Origin: Promethearchaeota archaeon
GTDB lineage: Archaea; Asgardarchaeota; Lokiarchaeia; Sigyniarchaeales; SOKP01
Reading direction: 5' to 3'
DNA length: 35,132 bases
NCBI GenBank assembly: GCA_013375485.1
Contig: JABXKB010000009.1
Span: 1 to 35,132 of the forward strand
Shown here: piece after piece, positions 14,225-21,993 of the stretch
Layout: every line of letters begins with the position of its first letter
Numbering within the stretch: the stretch's first letter is position 1
The notes under the pieces: model-generated
Databases searched by the model: none
The model's input: only the letters and a program-made list of their open reading frames with translations
What the model was told of the DNA's origin: nothing
Translations under genes and position numbers: made by a program

Positions 14225-14227
14225 GGT
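14214..14227. repeat. 14-base perfect palindrome ACCTTAATTAAGGT
   Basis: Fully self-complementary without spacer; it lies between TCGTA copies A and B and over the -35 position of the weak leftward promoter. Probable protein-binding site. Confidence 0.5.
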
Positions 14228-14246
14228 TGTAAAGTACATTACGCTT

Positions 14247-14268
14247 TCGTAAAGTATACGATTTACTG
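14247..14268. repeat. TCGTA-type repeat, copy B
   Basis: Begins TCGTAAAGTATACGATTTAC. It matches copy A at 18 of 22 bases and contains GTAAA/TTTAC inverted arms around a GTATAC core. It covers the -10 (TATACT, minus strand) of the promoter at 14253-14281. Confidence 0.6.
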
Positions 14269-14281
14269 TTTCGCGTTTCAA
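14253..14281 (-). promoter_or_regulatory. Leftward sigma-70 promoter overlapping repeat copy B
   Basis: Minus strand TTGAAA (14276-14281), 17-bp spacer, TATACT (14253-14258). Expected start near 14246, giving a leader of about 175 bases to the kinase gene. Confidence 0.6.
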
Positions 14282-14283
14282 AC

Positions 14284-14304
14284 TCGTACAGTTTATTATA
14301 CGGG
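14284..14304. repeat. TCGTA-type repeat, copy C
   Basis: TCGTACAGTTTATTATACGG plus G. It shares TCGTACAGT with copy A and overlaps the -10 and expected start of the consensus leftward promoter at 14295-14322. Confidence 0.5.
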
Positions 14305-14362
14305 TATTTTTTAATCTGTCAAGTTTTTTTTTCGAAAATCTTAAAATTTTTTTTTCAACTAA
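14295..14362 (-). promoter_or_regulatory. Consensus leftward sigma-70 promoter with UP-element-like A-tracts
   Basis: Minus strand TTGACA (14317-14322), 16-bp spacer, TATAAT (14295-14300): both hexamers match consensus fully. Directly upstream on the minus strand are two A9 tracts (T-runs at 14324-14332 and 14347-14355 on the plus strand) spaced 23 bases start to start, as in strong UP elements. Expected start near 14288. It probably gives strong early expression of the leftward block. Confidence 0.75.
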
Positions 14363-14384
14363 AAAAGTTTGCTAAATTTTCATG

Positions 14385-14412
14385 TTGACTGTGACCTATT
14401 TTTTGCTAAAGT
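14385..14412 (+). promoter_or_regulatory. Rightward sigma-70 promoter for nrdBA
   Basis: TTGACT (14385-14390), 16-bp spacer ending TGC, then TAAAGT (14407-14412): an extended -10 type. The expected start near 14419 gives a leader of about 73 bases. That leader contains a tiny frame (ATG at 14448, six codons, MPSSTS) and no Shine-Dalgarno before the nrdB ATG. Confidence 0.55.
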
Positions 14413-14491
14413 GTAATTTAGATCAGCGAGTGAAACTATTGGTAAAAATGCCTAGCTCGACATCTTGAAACCTAATTAACTAAACAAAAAA

Positions 14492-15466
14492 ATGAGTATA
14501 TTTGACGAACAAACATCCAGAAAACCAAATCTTTATCCTTGGACAGAAATGTTCATTCAATCAATGCATAATGGTTTTTGGACCGATAAAGAGTTTGATT
14601 TTAAGTCAGATATACATAACTTTAAAACTTCACTTACTGATCAAGAAAGAGAAATTATTGTTCGTACTTTGAGTGCTATTGGACAAATAGAAGTAGCCGT
14701 AAAAACATTTTGGGCTAAACTTGGGGAGAATTTACCACATCCTTCACTTCAAGATCTTGGTTATGTAATGGCGAACACAGAAGTTATTCACAATAACGCC
14801 TATGAAAGGCTTCTTTCCGTGCTTGAAATGGAGGATATTTTTGAAGAGAACTTGAAGCTTGACTGGATTCAAGGAAGGGTTAAATACTTAAAGAAGTATA
14901 CCCATAGGTTTTATAAGGATTCAAAGAAGCAATATTTATATGCTCTTATTTTGTTTACGCTGTTTGTCGAGAATGTTTCTTTGTTTAGTCAGTTCTATGT
15001 TATCAACTGGTTTGCAAGATTTAAGAACGTTCTTAAAGACACCGACCAGCAGGTAAAATATACCCGTAATGAAGAAGATATCCACGCTAAAGTTGGGGCT
15101 AGGATTATTAACACCATTCGTGCAGAGTATCCAGATCTTTTTGATCAAGAATTAATGGATCGTATTGCTCATGAAGCAGAACAAGCTTACGTGGCTGAAG
15201 CCAAGATCATTGATTGGATGGTTAATGGTATTGACGAAGAAGGTTTATCTGCTGACATTCTAAAAGAGTTCGTTAAGAATAGAATCAATGAATCTCTTGA
15301 TATGATTGGATTTAATCCCGTTTTTGATGTTGACAAAAGTAAATTATCGCCTACAATATGGTTTGACGAGGAACTTTTGGGAGACAATATGACAGACTTC
15401 TTTCATGGAAGACCTGTTGAATACTCCAAAAAGGACAAGTCATTCTCTGAAGACGAACTCTTTTAA
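14492..15466 (+). CDS. nrdB: Class I ribonucleotide reductase, small (R2, radical-generating) subunit
   Basis: 324 residues, usual R2 length. Diiron ligands are visible: E67 (GQIEVAV), E97 and H100 in TEVIHNNAY, E160 (FVENVSLF), and E195 with H198 in NEEDIHAK. The radical tyrosine is Y104, at the canonical E-x2-H-x3-Y spacing. The first ligand is Glu where E. coli has Asp. It makes the tyrosyl radical used by NrdA to reduce ribonucleotides. The C-terminal tail (SFSEDELF) is the acidic/aromatic peptide that docks into NrdA. There is no Shine-Dalgarno; the ATG follows an A-rich stretch. nrdA starts eight bases after its stop. Confidence 0.95.
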   Translation: MSIFDEQTSRKPNLYPWTEMFIQSMHNGFWTDKEFDFKSDIHNFKTSLTDQEREIIVRTLSAIGQIEVAVKTFWAKLGENLPHPSLQDLGYVMANTEVIHNNAYERLLSVLEMEDIFEENLKLDWIQGRVKYLKKYTHRFYKDSKKQYLYALILFTLFVENVSLFSQFYVINWFARFKNVLKDTDQQVKYTRNEEDIHAKVGARIINTIRAEYPDLFDQELMDRIAHEAEQAYVAEAKIIDWMVNGIDEEGLSADILKEFVKNRINESLDMIGFNPVFDVDKSKLSPTIWFDEELLGDNMTDFFHGRPVEYSKKDKSFSEDELF

Positions 15467-15474
15467 TACACAAA

Positions 15475-17130
15475 ATGGATAAAAAAATATACTGGCTGAA
15501 TAGAAATTCTAGACAATTTCTAAGTAGAGGTTATCTGACCGAAGGTGAAACGGCAGAATCAAGAATAGAAGATATAGCTAGAACAGCTGAAAAAAAATTA
15601 AAGTATATAGGTTTTGCTGATAAATTTATTGACTATATGCATAGAGGTTTTTATTCCTTAAGTTCTCCAGTATGGAGCAACTTTGGGCGTGAAAGAGGAT
15701 TGCCTATTTCTTGTTTTGGTTCTTATATCGAAGATACTCTTGAGTCTATCACTGGAGACAAACTTGCCGAAGTATCTATGATGACAAAACATGGCGGAGG
15801 AACTTCTGGTTACTTTGGTGATTTAAGGGCAAGAGGGGCATCTATTGGTCAGCAAGAAGGCACAAGCACTGGTTCAGTCCATTTTATGGAGCTTTACGAA
15901 AAACTCATGGAGGTTGTTTCTCAAGGTAACGTAAGGCGTGGTAGCTTTGCCGCTTATCTTCCTATTGATCACGGTGATATTGAGGAGTTTCTTAAGATCC
16001 GTGGCGATGGTCATGAGATCCAAAAAATGAGTATTGGCGTATGTGTTCCAGATAATTTTATGGACGCCATGATTGAAGGAGACAAAGAGAACAGAAGAAT
16101 TTGGGGTCTTGTTCTTAAAAAGAAATTTGAGAGTGGCTATCCTTATATATTTTTCTCTGATAATGCAAACAATCAAGCCCCGCAAGTATACAAAGATAAA
16201 GGGAAAAAGATACTCGCCTCAAATCTTTGTTCTGAAATTATGTTGTCTTCCTCACCAGATGAAAGCTTTGTCTGTTGTTTATCTAGTTTAAATCTGGAAA
16301 AATGGGACGAACTAGTTGAGACTGACGCAGTAGAGACAATGGTTTATTTCCTTGATGCTGTAATGTCTGAGTTTATAGATAAAACAGAAGGTGTAAAATA
16401 CATGGAAGCTCCAAGGAATTTTGCGATTAGACAAAGAGCTTTGGGAATGGGAGCATTGGGTTGGCACTCTTATCTGCAATCCAAGATGATCCCATTTGAA
16501 TCAATGGAGGCTAAAATGGCAAATGCCTCTATCTGGCAGATCATCAGAGAACGAGCAGACAAAGCAACGACAGAATTAGCTATAGATTTTGGTGAGCCAG
16601 AACTTCTTGAGGGTTATGGGCGTAGAAATGTGACCACATTAGCCATTGCCCCGACCACTTCTAGTTCATTCATTCTTGGTCAAGTTTCCCCAAGCATTGA
16701 ACCACTAAAGTCTAACTACTTTGTTAAAGACCTTGCTAAAGGCAAGTTCACCTACAAGAACCCCTACCTCAGAAAACTTCTGACCAAGAAAAAACAAAAC
16801 ACAGAAGAAACCTGGAGGTCTATTCTCGTTCATGGAGGGTCTGTTCAACATTTAGATTTTTTGGATCAAGAAGAAAAAGATGTATTCAAAACATTTGGCG
16901 AGATTTCTCAGAAAGAAGTCGTTATACAAGCTGCTCAAAGACAAAAGTATATAGATCAGGGCCAATCTCTTAATATAGTTGTTCCACCAAGCACACCCCC
17001 TAGAGAAGTAAACCAACTTATGATATTTGCTTGGGAGCAAGGAATCAAATCTTTATATTACCAAAGAGGAGCAAATCCAGCCCAAGAGCTTGCAAGATCA
17101 ATAAACCAATGCGCTTCTTGCGAAGGTTAA
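15475..17130 (+). CDS. nrdA: Class I ribonucleotide reductase, large (catalytic) subunit
   Basis: 551 residues, much shorter than E. coli NrdA (761). It lacks the N-terminal ATP-cone that senses dATP, so overall activity inhibition is probably absent. Catalytic residues: C80 (PISCFGS) and C267 or C268 (FVCCLSSLNL) for the redox pair; the N-x-C-x-E motif N250, C252, E254 (NLCSEI) with the thiyl Cys; Y528-Y529 (SLYYQR) for radical transfer; C546 and C549 (CASCEG) as the C-terminal shuttle. With NrdB it makes dNDPs for phage DNA. Codons look somewhat less AT-biased than the glycan genes downstream. Confidence 0.95.
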   Translation: MDKKIYWLNRNSRQFLSRGYLTEGETAESRIEDIARTAEKKLKYIGFADKFIDYMHRGFYSLSSPVWSNFGRERGLPISCFGSYIEDTLESITGDKLAEVSMMTKHGGGTSGYFGDLRARGASIGQQEGTSTGSVHFMELYEKLMEVVSQGNVRRGSFAAYLPIDHGDIEEFLKIRGDGHEIQKMSIGVCVPDNFMDAMIEGDKENRRIWGLVLKKKFESGYPYIFFSDNANNQAPQVYKDKGKKILASNLCSEIMLSSSPDESFVCCLSSLNLEKWDELVETDAVETMVYFLDAVMSEFIDKTEGVKYMEAPRNFAIRQRALGMGALGWHSYLQSKMIPFESMEAKMANASIWQIIRERADKATTELAIDFGEPELLEGYGRRNVTTLAIAPTTSSSFILGQVSPSIEPLKSNYFVKDLAKGKFTYKNPYLRKLLTKKKQNTEETWRSILVHGGSVQHLDFLDQEEKDVFKTFGEISQKEVVIQAAQRQKYIDQGQSLNIVVPPSTPPREVNQLMIFAWEQGIKSLYYQRGANPAQELARSINQCASCEG

Positions 17131-17155
17131 TTTTCATTTTTTTAAAAATTTAGTG

Positions 17156-17161
17156 TATTAT
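17156..17161 (+). promoter_or_regulatory. Possible -10 box before the 292-residue protein gene
   Basis: TATTAT lies eight bases before the ATG at 17170, the same spacing as at other leaderless-type starts here, but no good -35 is visible 15-19 bases upstream. Confidence 0.3.
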
Positions 17162-17169
17162 TCAACATA

Positions 17170-18048
17170 ATGGAAGTTGATTTTTCAGATAAAATAAAAG
17201 AAATTAAAAAAAATTTCTCCACAAAATCTATTAGTATTTGTGAGGCTTCTGAAATCATATGTTCTATTATAGCTTCAAAGTGCGAACAGCACAACGATAA
17301 ACACGAAAGTAAAGTATCTGAAGAACAGCTTAAAAAAGTTTATTTTAGGGGTTCAAAATCTTACGATTCTGCCTTTCGCATCGGGAAAACAAGAACTCAA
17401 TGGGCTATGGCTAGAGTTAATTTGTTCCTTAAAATGAATAGAGGTGAAGATGTAAATGATTCTTATCTTATATCAGATAAAGATATACTGATTGATGAAT
17501 CTCAAGCTGACCCAAACCAAGATATTTATTCTTTTGATGATTTTTCTGATATAGAACTGAATCTAGCTTCATTAGATCTTGTTAAATCTGGAATGGAAAA
17601 ATGGAATCAAGATTTTAATTTTGAAGACATTCTTTATTCTGAAGCGGAGAAAAAAACGCTAAACAAACCATTCCGTTTGAAAGATGGCAAGAAGAAGTTT
17701 GGTGTTTATGTAAAAAACCCAAAAACTGGAAATGTTATTTTGGTTAAATTTGGCGATCCAAATATGGAAATCAAAAGAGATGACCCAGATCGCCGCAGGA
17801 GTTTTAGAGCTAGGCACAAATGCGATAGCGCCAAAGACAAAACTACACCTCGTTATTGGTCTTGTAAGATGTGGAGCAAAAAGCCTGTAAACAAATCTGT
17901 TTCCTCTGAAGCAATTGAGTGGGACGAAGAGGAGCTTTTAAGTGAGTGGGGTTGGGATGAATCTTCAATCATAGAAAATGAAGATTATTTTAGAGGTTAC
18001 GCTCACTTAGAAAATATTGAAAATATAATTGAAGAAGAAGACGTTTGA
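17170..18048 (+). CDS. Conserved phage protein with C-terminal KFGDPNMEI-type domain
   Basis: 292 residues. The C-terminal domain (about 163-238) has the pattern LNKPFRLKDGKKKFGVYVKN, then KFGDPNMEIKRDDPDRRRSF, RARHKCD and YWSCKMW. I have seen this block in many marine phage proteins without a proven function. The H-x-C plus later C (H216, C218, C232) might bind metal. The N-terminal part (about 50-95) has a basic, helical segment (YFRGSKSYDSAFRIGKTR), and the ends are strongly acidic (final IEEEDV). In other phages this domain turns up near head or maturation genes, so a structural or processing role is possible; that is inference. Confidence 0.6.
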   Translation: MEVDFSDKIKEIKKNFSTKSISICEASEIICSIIASKCEQHNDKHESKVSEEQLKKVYFRGSKSYDSAFRIGKTRTQWAMARVNLFLKMNRGEDVNDSYLISDKDILIDESQADPNQDIYSFDDFSDIELNLASLDLVKSGMEKWNQDFNFEDILYSEAEKKTLNKPFRLKDGKKKFGVYVKNPKTGNVILVKFGDPNMEIKRDDPDRRRSFRARHKCDSAKDKTTPRYWSCKMWSKKPVNKSVSSEAIEWDEEELLSEWGWDESSIIENEDYFRGYAHLENIENIIEEEDV

Positions 18049-18056
18049 TTTATAAT
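18029..18056 (+). promoter_or_regulatory. Sigma-70 promoter heading the glycan island, near-leaderless layout
   Basis: TTGAAG (18029-18034), 16-bp spacer, TATAAT (18051-18056), then eight bases to the ATG at 18065, so the 5' leader should be about 0-2 bases. The -35 lies in the end of the preceding gene. Confidence 0.6.
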
Positions 18057-18064
18057 ATTGCAGT

Positions 18065-18811
18065 ATGTCTACTGTGATATTAAGTTCTTACTTCACCAAA
18101 AAAATACATCCCAACAGTGTTGACGATCAACATGTTGTTGGTCGGATGGATAACAATCACATACAAAAAGATTATTTTCCATATATAGAAAAGTGGTATA
18201 ATTCAATAAAAGACAACGATCTTAATGCTGTTCTTTTTTACGATGGTCTTTCTGATGATTTTGTGAAAAACTATGAAACAGACAAAATAAAGTTTATTGA
18301 AGTTGGCGATTTTATTTACTCAAACAATGATTATAGATTCTTTTGTTTTAGGAATTTTCTAGAAGAAAATAAATTCGATTTTGTTTTTCATACCGATGCT
18401 TCGGACGTTGTGGTGGTTAAAAACCCATCAACTTTAATTGCAAAAAATCCAGAACATTCTTACTTTTGCTGCAAGGATACTCTTCTTTTAGGTCAATTCC
18501 CATATTTGCAAGCTCATGAAAATTATGGATGGGAAGATTATATTAATTGTATGCTAAATCAAAACAACTGGGAATTAATAAACATGGGCGTTGTTGGTGG
18601 TAGATTTGATGACATGCTAAAATTTTATACAAAGTTCTGTGAAACTAGAATAAAAATGGGTGATCCAGATTTTAATTCTGATATGTGGATTTTACAATAC
18701 TTGTTAAGGTTTGTTTTTAAAGACAAAAAATTCTTAATGGGTGAACCTGTTTGCAGTGAATTTAAAAAATACCAAAACGATAGAAAAGATGTCTACTTTA
18801 TACACAAGTGA
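18065..18811 (+). CDS. GT-A-type glycosyltransferase-like protein
   Basis: 248 residues. A D-x-x-D metal-site-like motif is present in FVFHTDASDVVVVKNP (D111, D114), after a typical nucleotide-sugar Rossmann-like first half. NMGVVGGR (173-180) resembles the acceptor-side loop (N-x-G-x-x-G) of GT-A enzymes such as the GT8 and galactosyl families. No signal peptide or membrane anchor, so it acts in the cytosol. First gene of the glycan island, directly behind its own promoter. Donor and acceptor cannot be read. A GT fold is likely; exact family uncertain. Confidence 0.65.
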   Translation: MSTVILSSYFTKKIHPNSVDDQHVVGRMDNNHIQKDYFPYIEKWYNSIKDNDLNAVLFYDGLSDDFVKNYETDKIKFIEVGDFIYSNNDYRFFCFRNFLEENKFDFVFHTDASDVVVVKNPSTLIAKNPEHSYFCCKDTLLLGQFPYLQAHENYGWEDYINCMLNQNNWELINMGVVGGRFDDMLKFYTKFCETRIKMGDPDFNSDMWILQYLLRFVFKDKKFLMGEPVCSEFKKYQNDRKDVYFIHK

Positions 18812-19781
18812 AGATGCGGTAGATTACTGCATAAAAAACGAATTCAAAAATAACACTATAGAATTCAACAAAAGCTATTTAGAAAGCCACGATCATATTG
18901 GTGAGCTTGAACTTTTAATAGAAATAAAAGGTCATGAAATAAACGTAATCAATAACAAATGTACACAAGGCAACGAATGGAAGTTCCAAATGTTTATAAA
19001 CTTTCTAGACTTAGTTTTGAAGACATACAAGTTGGATTTAGATTGTAGGTTTGTAGCATGTATAAATGACGGAGTTCCGCTTACAGATAAATATACCAAG
19101 TTTTCTACTTTTGGTCGTCACTATTCAAGTAATCATATAGGTTTGCCAGACCCTTTAGTTTGCGGTAGTTTAACTTTTGGGCAAAAGATAAGAGATTATA
19201 TTACGCAAGATATTCCATTTAAAAACAAAAAAGATGGTATGATTTTCAGAGGTTCTGACACAAGCAAACAAAGAGAAAATTTATTAAACCAAAGAATGAT
19301 GTTTTGCTTAGATAATAAAAATTCTAATTTTATAGACGCTAAGATAACACTTTTTGCTCACTATACAGACAAGATGCTTGAAAATCACAAGATTAACAAA
19401 AGCGAAATATATGCAGAAAGAACATCACCTAAAGAGCAATTAGAATATAAATACATGGCTTATATAAACGGCAACACCGTTTCTGGGGATAGGATGATGT
19501 GGCAAATGGCTTCAAACTCTTTGCTTGTTCAAGTAGAGCCAAAAGATAATGAAGATGATTATATTTGGTATCATTCTTTCTTAAATAGTTTAGATATACT
19601 ACCAACATTTCCAGAGGAAACTTTTTTTGAAGACTTCACAGAGTTCGAATTAAAATACGATGTAGAAGAGATAATCAAAAGGCAGCAACATTTCGCTTCG
19701 ATTATACTTGACGCAGGATTTCAAATGTTATATACTAAAGAGGCTTTAGAAAAATACAACGAATTATACAATGCTAGTTAG
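18789..19781 (+). CDS. GT90 / CAP10-like glycosyltransferase
   Basis: 330 residues from the ATG at 18789 (MSTLYTSEDAVDYC), chosen because it limits overlap with the upstream gene to 23 bases; an upstream start at 18741 is possible. The CAP10/POGLUT (GT90) signature is visible: FRGSDTSKQR (153-162) in the donor site region, and EYKYMAYINGNTVSGDRMMW (219-238), matching K-Y-x-x-x-x-D-G-x-x-x-S-x-R. W-Y-H follows, as in the family's HYVPV-like block. Eukaryotic members add xylose or glucose; bacterial and phage members act on surface glycans. The expected Asp of the Y-x-x-x-x-D-G block is Asn here (INGN). Confidence 0.72.
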   Translation: MSTLYTSEDAVDYCIKNEFKNNTIEFNKSYLESHDHIGELELLIEIKGHEINVINNKCTQGNEWKFQMFINFLDLVLKTYKLDLDCRFVACINDGVPLTDKYTKFSTFGRHYSSNHIGLPDPLVCGSLTFGQKIRDYITQDIPFKNKKDGMIFRGSDTSKQRENLLNQRMMFCLDNKNSNFIDAKITLFAHYTDKMLENHKINKSEIYAERTSPKEQLEYKYMAYINGNTVSGDRMMWQMASNSLLVQVEPKDNEDDYIWYHSFLNSLDILPTFPEETFFEDFTEFELKYDVEEIIKRQQHFASIILDAGFQMLYTKEALEKYNELYNAS

Positions 19782-20364
19782 TCATAAATTAAAATTTTTA
19801 TACATTCATATACCTAAAAATTGGGGTTCTTCTCTTTATACTTCTTTTAAACAAGTTGATGAAGATCTTATTGATACCCATATGCCAGATGAAGGTAATA
19901 GGGTTGACAAAACACACATGCTTCCTCAACACCATTGTAAATATGAAGTGATACAATCAGCCATAGATGATGGTTATAAAATTTTCTCTACAATAAGAGA
20001 ACCAGAAGATAGGTTTTATTCTTTTCTTAAATATGCAAGAACATATTTAAACAACCCAAATCATAGATTTTATGATTATTGTTACATAAACGCAATAAGA
20101 AACAAAGCTTATCTACAAAGTTGTATGTTTATACATGGTTGTCCTCAATCTGAATTTATTTATGATGGAGAAAGAAAAATAACAGATAAAGATTTTCTGT
20201 GTGATGAAAACCTTTTTGAAAATCTTTCAGAATATTTTGGTGTCGAAATTAAAGGTTCTCACAAAAACCCATCACCAGAAAACGTGGAGAACAATATAGA
20301 GTTTGATGATTTTAAAGATATATATAAACTTGATCAACAGCTTTATAACGCATTAAAGTCATGA
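19771..20364 (+). CDS. Sulfotransferase-like protein 1
   Basis: 197 residues. The 5'-phosphosulfate loop of PAPS-dependent sulfotransferases is HIPKNWGSSL (13-22; usual form HIPKTGGTSL). The 3'-phosphate loop is STIREPEDRFYSFLKY (74-89; usual form R-x-P-x-x-R-x-x-S). It resembles the Sulfotransfer_2 carbohydrate group. Gly to Trp inside the loop (NWG for TGG) is unusual. It overlaps the GT90 gene by 11 bases, and its stop overlaps the next start (ATGA). It probably adds sulfate to a sugar made by this island; it needs host PAPS. No transmembrane anchor. Confidence 0.75.
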   Translation: MLVSHKLKFLYIHIPKNWGSSLYTSFKQVDEDLIDTHMPDEGNRVDKTHMLPQHHCKYEVIQSAIDDGYKIFSTIREPEDRFYSFLKYARTYLNNPNHRFYDYCYINAIRNKAYLQSCMFIHGCPQSEFIYDGERKITDKDFLCDENLFENLSEYFGVEIKGSHKNPSPENVENNIEFDDFKDIYKLDQQLYNALKS

Positions 20365-21290
20365 AGATTTGTTTTTTAGCTCCAGGAGAAATAGAAATCC
20401 CACCTAATGGCTGGGGAGCTTTAGAGACTGTTTTATGGAACCAATATAATTCTCTCAAGAAACTTGGTCACGATGTTTATTTTATTAATGATAAAAACAC
20501 AAACTCTACTTATAAAAAAATATTAGAAATAGATCCAGATGTGGTGCATCTTCATTATGGTAAGCATTGGGAAATAATGCCAGATCTAAAGTGCAAAAAA
20601 ATAGTAACATCTCACGATGGTAGTTTTTTAAACAGCAAACCATTTCACGAACAACTTGTAAGAAAATTTTATTATGATTGCACGTTTTTTTGTTTAACTA
20701 GTTTCGAAAGAGAATTCTTTTTAATGCTTGGGATTTCTCCAAACAAAGCTTTTATTTTACCAAACGGGGTTGATTATAATAAGTTTAACAGGGTTCCAAA
20801 AGAAAACGCAAAACATAAGGGGTCTAGTATATGTTTGGGTAAAATAGATTCAAGAAAGAGGCAGTCTATTCTACAAAAACAAACATCATCGGTTATGTTC
20901 GCTGGCGCTTGTGAAGATCCATCATTTGATACAAACAGCTACAGCTATCTTGGCGTATGGGATAGAGTTGATGTATATAGCCAGTTGACACACTATTCAA
21001 ATTTAGTCTTGTTATCAAATACCGAATTACAACCCCTGGTTTGCTTGGAAGCTTTAGCTGCTGGTTTAGGATTAGTCATATCAGAGGCTTGTGTTGAAAA
21101 CCTTGATACTAGTAAAGATTTTATAAATGTCATACCAAACAACAAGATAAACAATATAGATTATATTGAAAAAGTAATCAAAACAAATGCAGAAATTTCT
21201 TTAAACAGCAGGGAAGATATATATAAATATGCTCAAACCTTTGACTGGTTAAATATAGCAAAAAAATGGTTAGAACTCAACAACAAATAA
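20361..21290 (+). CDS. GT4-family glycosyltransferase
   Basis: 309 residues, GT-B fold. The N-terminal donor/acceptor domain opens MKICFLAPGEIEIPPNGWG, with a Gly-rich loop typical of GT4. ILPNGVDYNKF (132-142) is the inter-domain signature. TELQPLVCLEALAAGLG (221-237) is the E-x7-E nucleotide-sugar site with Gln in place of Phe/Gly near its start. It starts within the preceding stop (ATGA), indicating coupled translation. It resembles small mannosyl- or glucosyltransferases, but specificity is not readable. Confidence 0.85.
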   Translation: MKICFLAPGEIEIPPNGWGALETVLWNQYNSLKKLGHDVYFINDKNTNSTYKKILEIDPDVVHLHYGKHWEIMPDLKCKKIVTSHDGSFLNSKPFHEQLVRKFYYDCTFFCLTSFEREFFLMLGISPNKAFILPNGVDYNKFNRVPKENAKHKGSSICLGKIDSRKRQSILQKQTSSVMFAGACEDPSFDTNSYSYLGVWDRVDVYSQLTHYSNLVLLSNTELQPLVCLEALAAGLGLVISEACVENLDTSKDFINVIPNNKINNIDYIEKVIKTNAEISLNSREDIYKYAQTFDWLNIAKKWLELNNK

Positions 21291-21291
21291 T

Positions 21292-21993
21292 ATGAATGTA
21301 GCACTTTGTTATTCTGGACAGTTAAGAGATTTCAAAAAGTGTTTTGAAAGTCACGTTAAGCATATTATAGAACCGAACAAAGATTGTAATTTTTTTATAT
21401 TTTTACATTCTTGGGCGGACAAAGACCTTGAAGGAGAATCTTATTTTAAAGATAGGATGGGTAGAGACAGGGGTTTTTATAAAACAGATAACGTATCTGA
21501 AGTTTTACATGTTAATCCAGACTCTTTGCTAATTGAAAAGCCTATGAATTTTCAAACAGACCTTGTTCCAGACCCAAGGTTTCCTCATCCTATGCAGAAT
21601 GTTTTATCTATGTATTACTCAATAATGATGAGTAATGAGATTAAAAGAATTTTTTGCTCAATTAGAGGAATCAACATAGATTGGAGCTTAAGAATGAGGA
21701 CAGATCTATTCTTCCAAAAAGATTTAAAACTTTCTGATTACGACAATAAATTAATGTATATAAACAACCAAAGAATACATACAGAATATGCTGTAAATGA
21801 TTTGTTTAGTTTCTCTAGTGATGATAACATGAATCATTATTCTCAAACATTCAATAGGATACCAGAAATGGCATCTAATGGTTGTGCAGTAAATCCAGAA
21901 TGTTTTTTGGGTTTTAATTTGAAAAATTGCGATATGGAAATTAAAAAAGAAAATTTGCAAAGAAACATTTATAATCTTTTAAGGGACATATGA
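21292..21993 (+). CDS. Putative glycosyltransferase-like protein, paralog of 24586-25332
   Basis: 233 residues, family without a name known to me. It opens MNVALCYSGQLRDF, has F-L-H-S-W (37-41) after the first strands, and WSLRMRTDLFFQKDL (131-145), where R-T-D may be a metal or donor site like the D-x-D of GT-A enzymes. The protein at 24586 shares the same three landmarks (MKVALVFFGQPRF, CHAW, ILSRYDNQIF) in the same order. Surrounding genes are sugar enzymes, so a transferase role is likely; direct evidence is limited. Confidence 0.55.
   Translation: MNVALCYSGQLRDFKKCFESHVKHIIEPNKDCNFFIFLHSWADKDLEGESYFKDRMGRDRGFYKTDNVSEVLHVNPDSLLIEKPMNFQTDLVPDPRFPHPMQNVLSMYYSIMMSNEIKRIFCSIRGINIDWSLRMRTDLFFQKDLKLSDYDNKLMYINNQRIHTEYAVNDLFSFSSDDNMNHYSQTFNRIPEMASNGCAVNPECFLGFNLKNCDMEIKKENLQRNIYNLLRDI

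Larger units (their letters stand above)
14073..14491. promoter_or_regulatory. Divergent control region between the leftward block and nrdBA
   Basis: This 419-base gap, the only one above 300 bases, holds no credible gene. It contains leftward promoters at 14080-14108, 14253-14281 and 14295-14322, and a weaker one at 14196-14224. It also has four related TCGTA-type repeats, a 26-base perfect inverted repeat, a 14-base palindrome, two T9 tracts, and one rightward promoter at 14385-14412. The density of sites suggests a decision point between early and middle genes; a replication origin is possible but not shown. Confidence 0.75.

Noticed and set aside
14419-14491. Riboswitch or attenuator in the nrdB leader, including a six-codon frame at 14448
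   Set aside because: Only a 4-bp stem (CGAG/CTCG) can be drawn, with no terminator hairpin or known aptamer pattern. The tiny frame is likely chance.
17101-17170. Terminator after nrdA
   Set aside because: Only AT-only pairing (AATTTT/AAAATT) is possible, with no GC stem.
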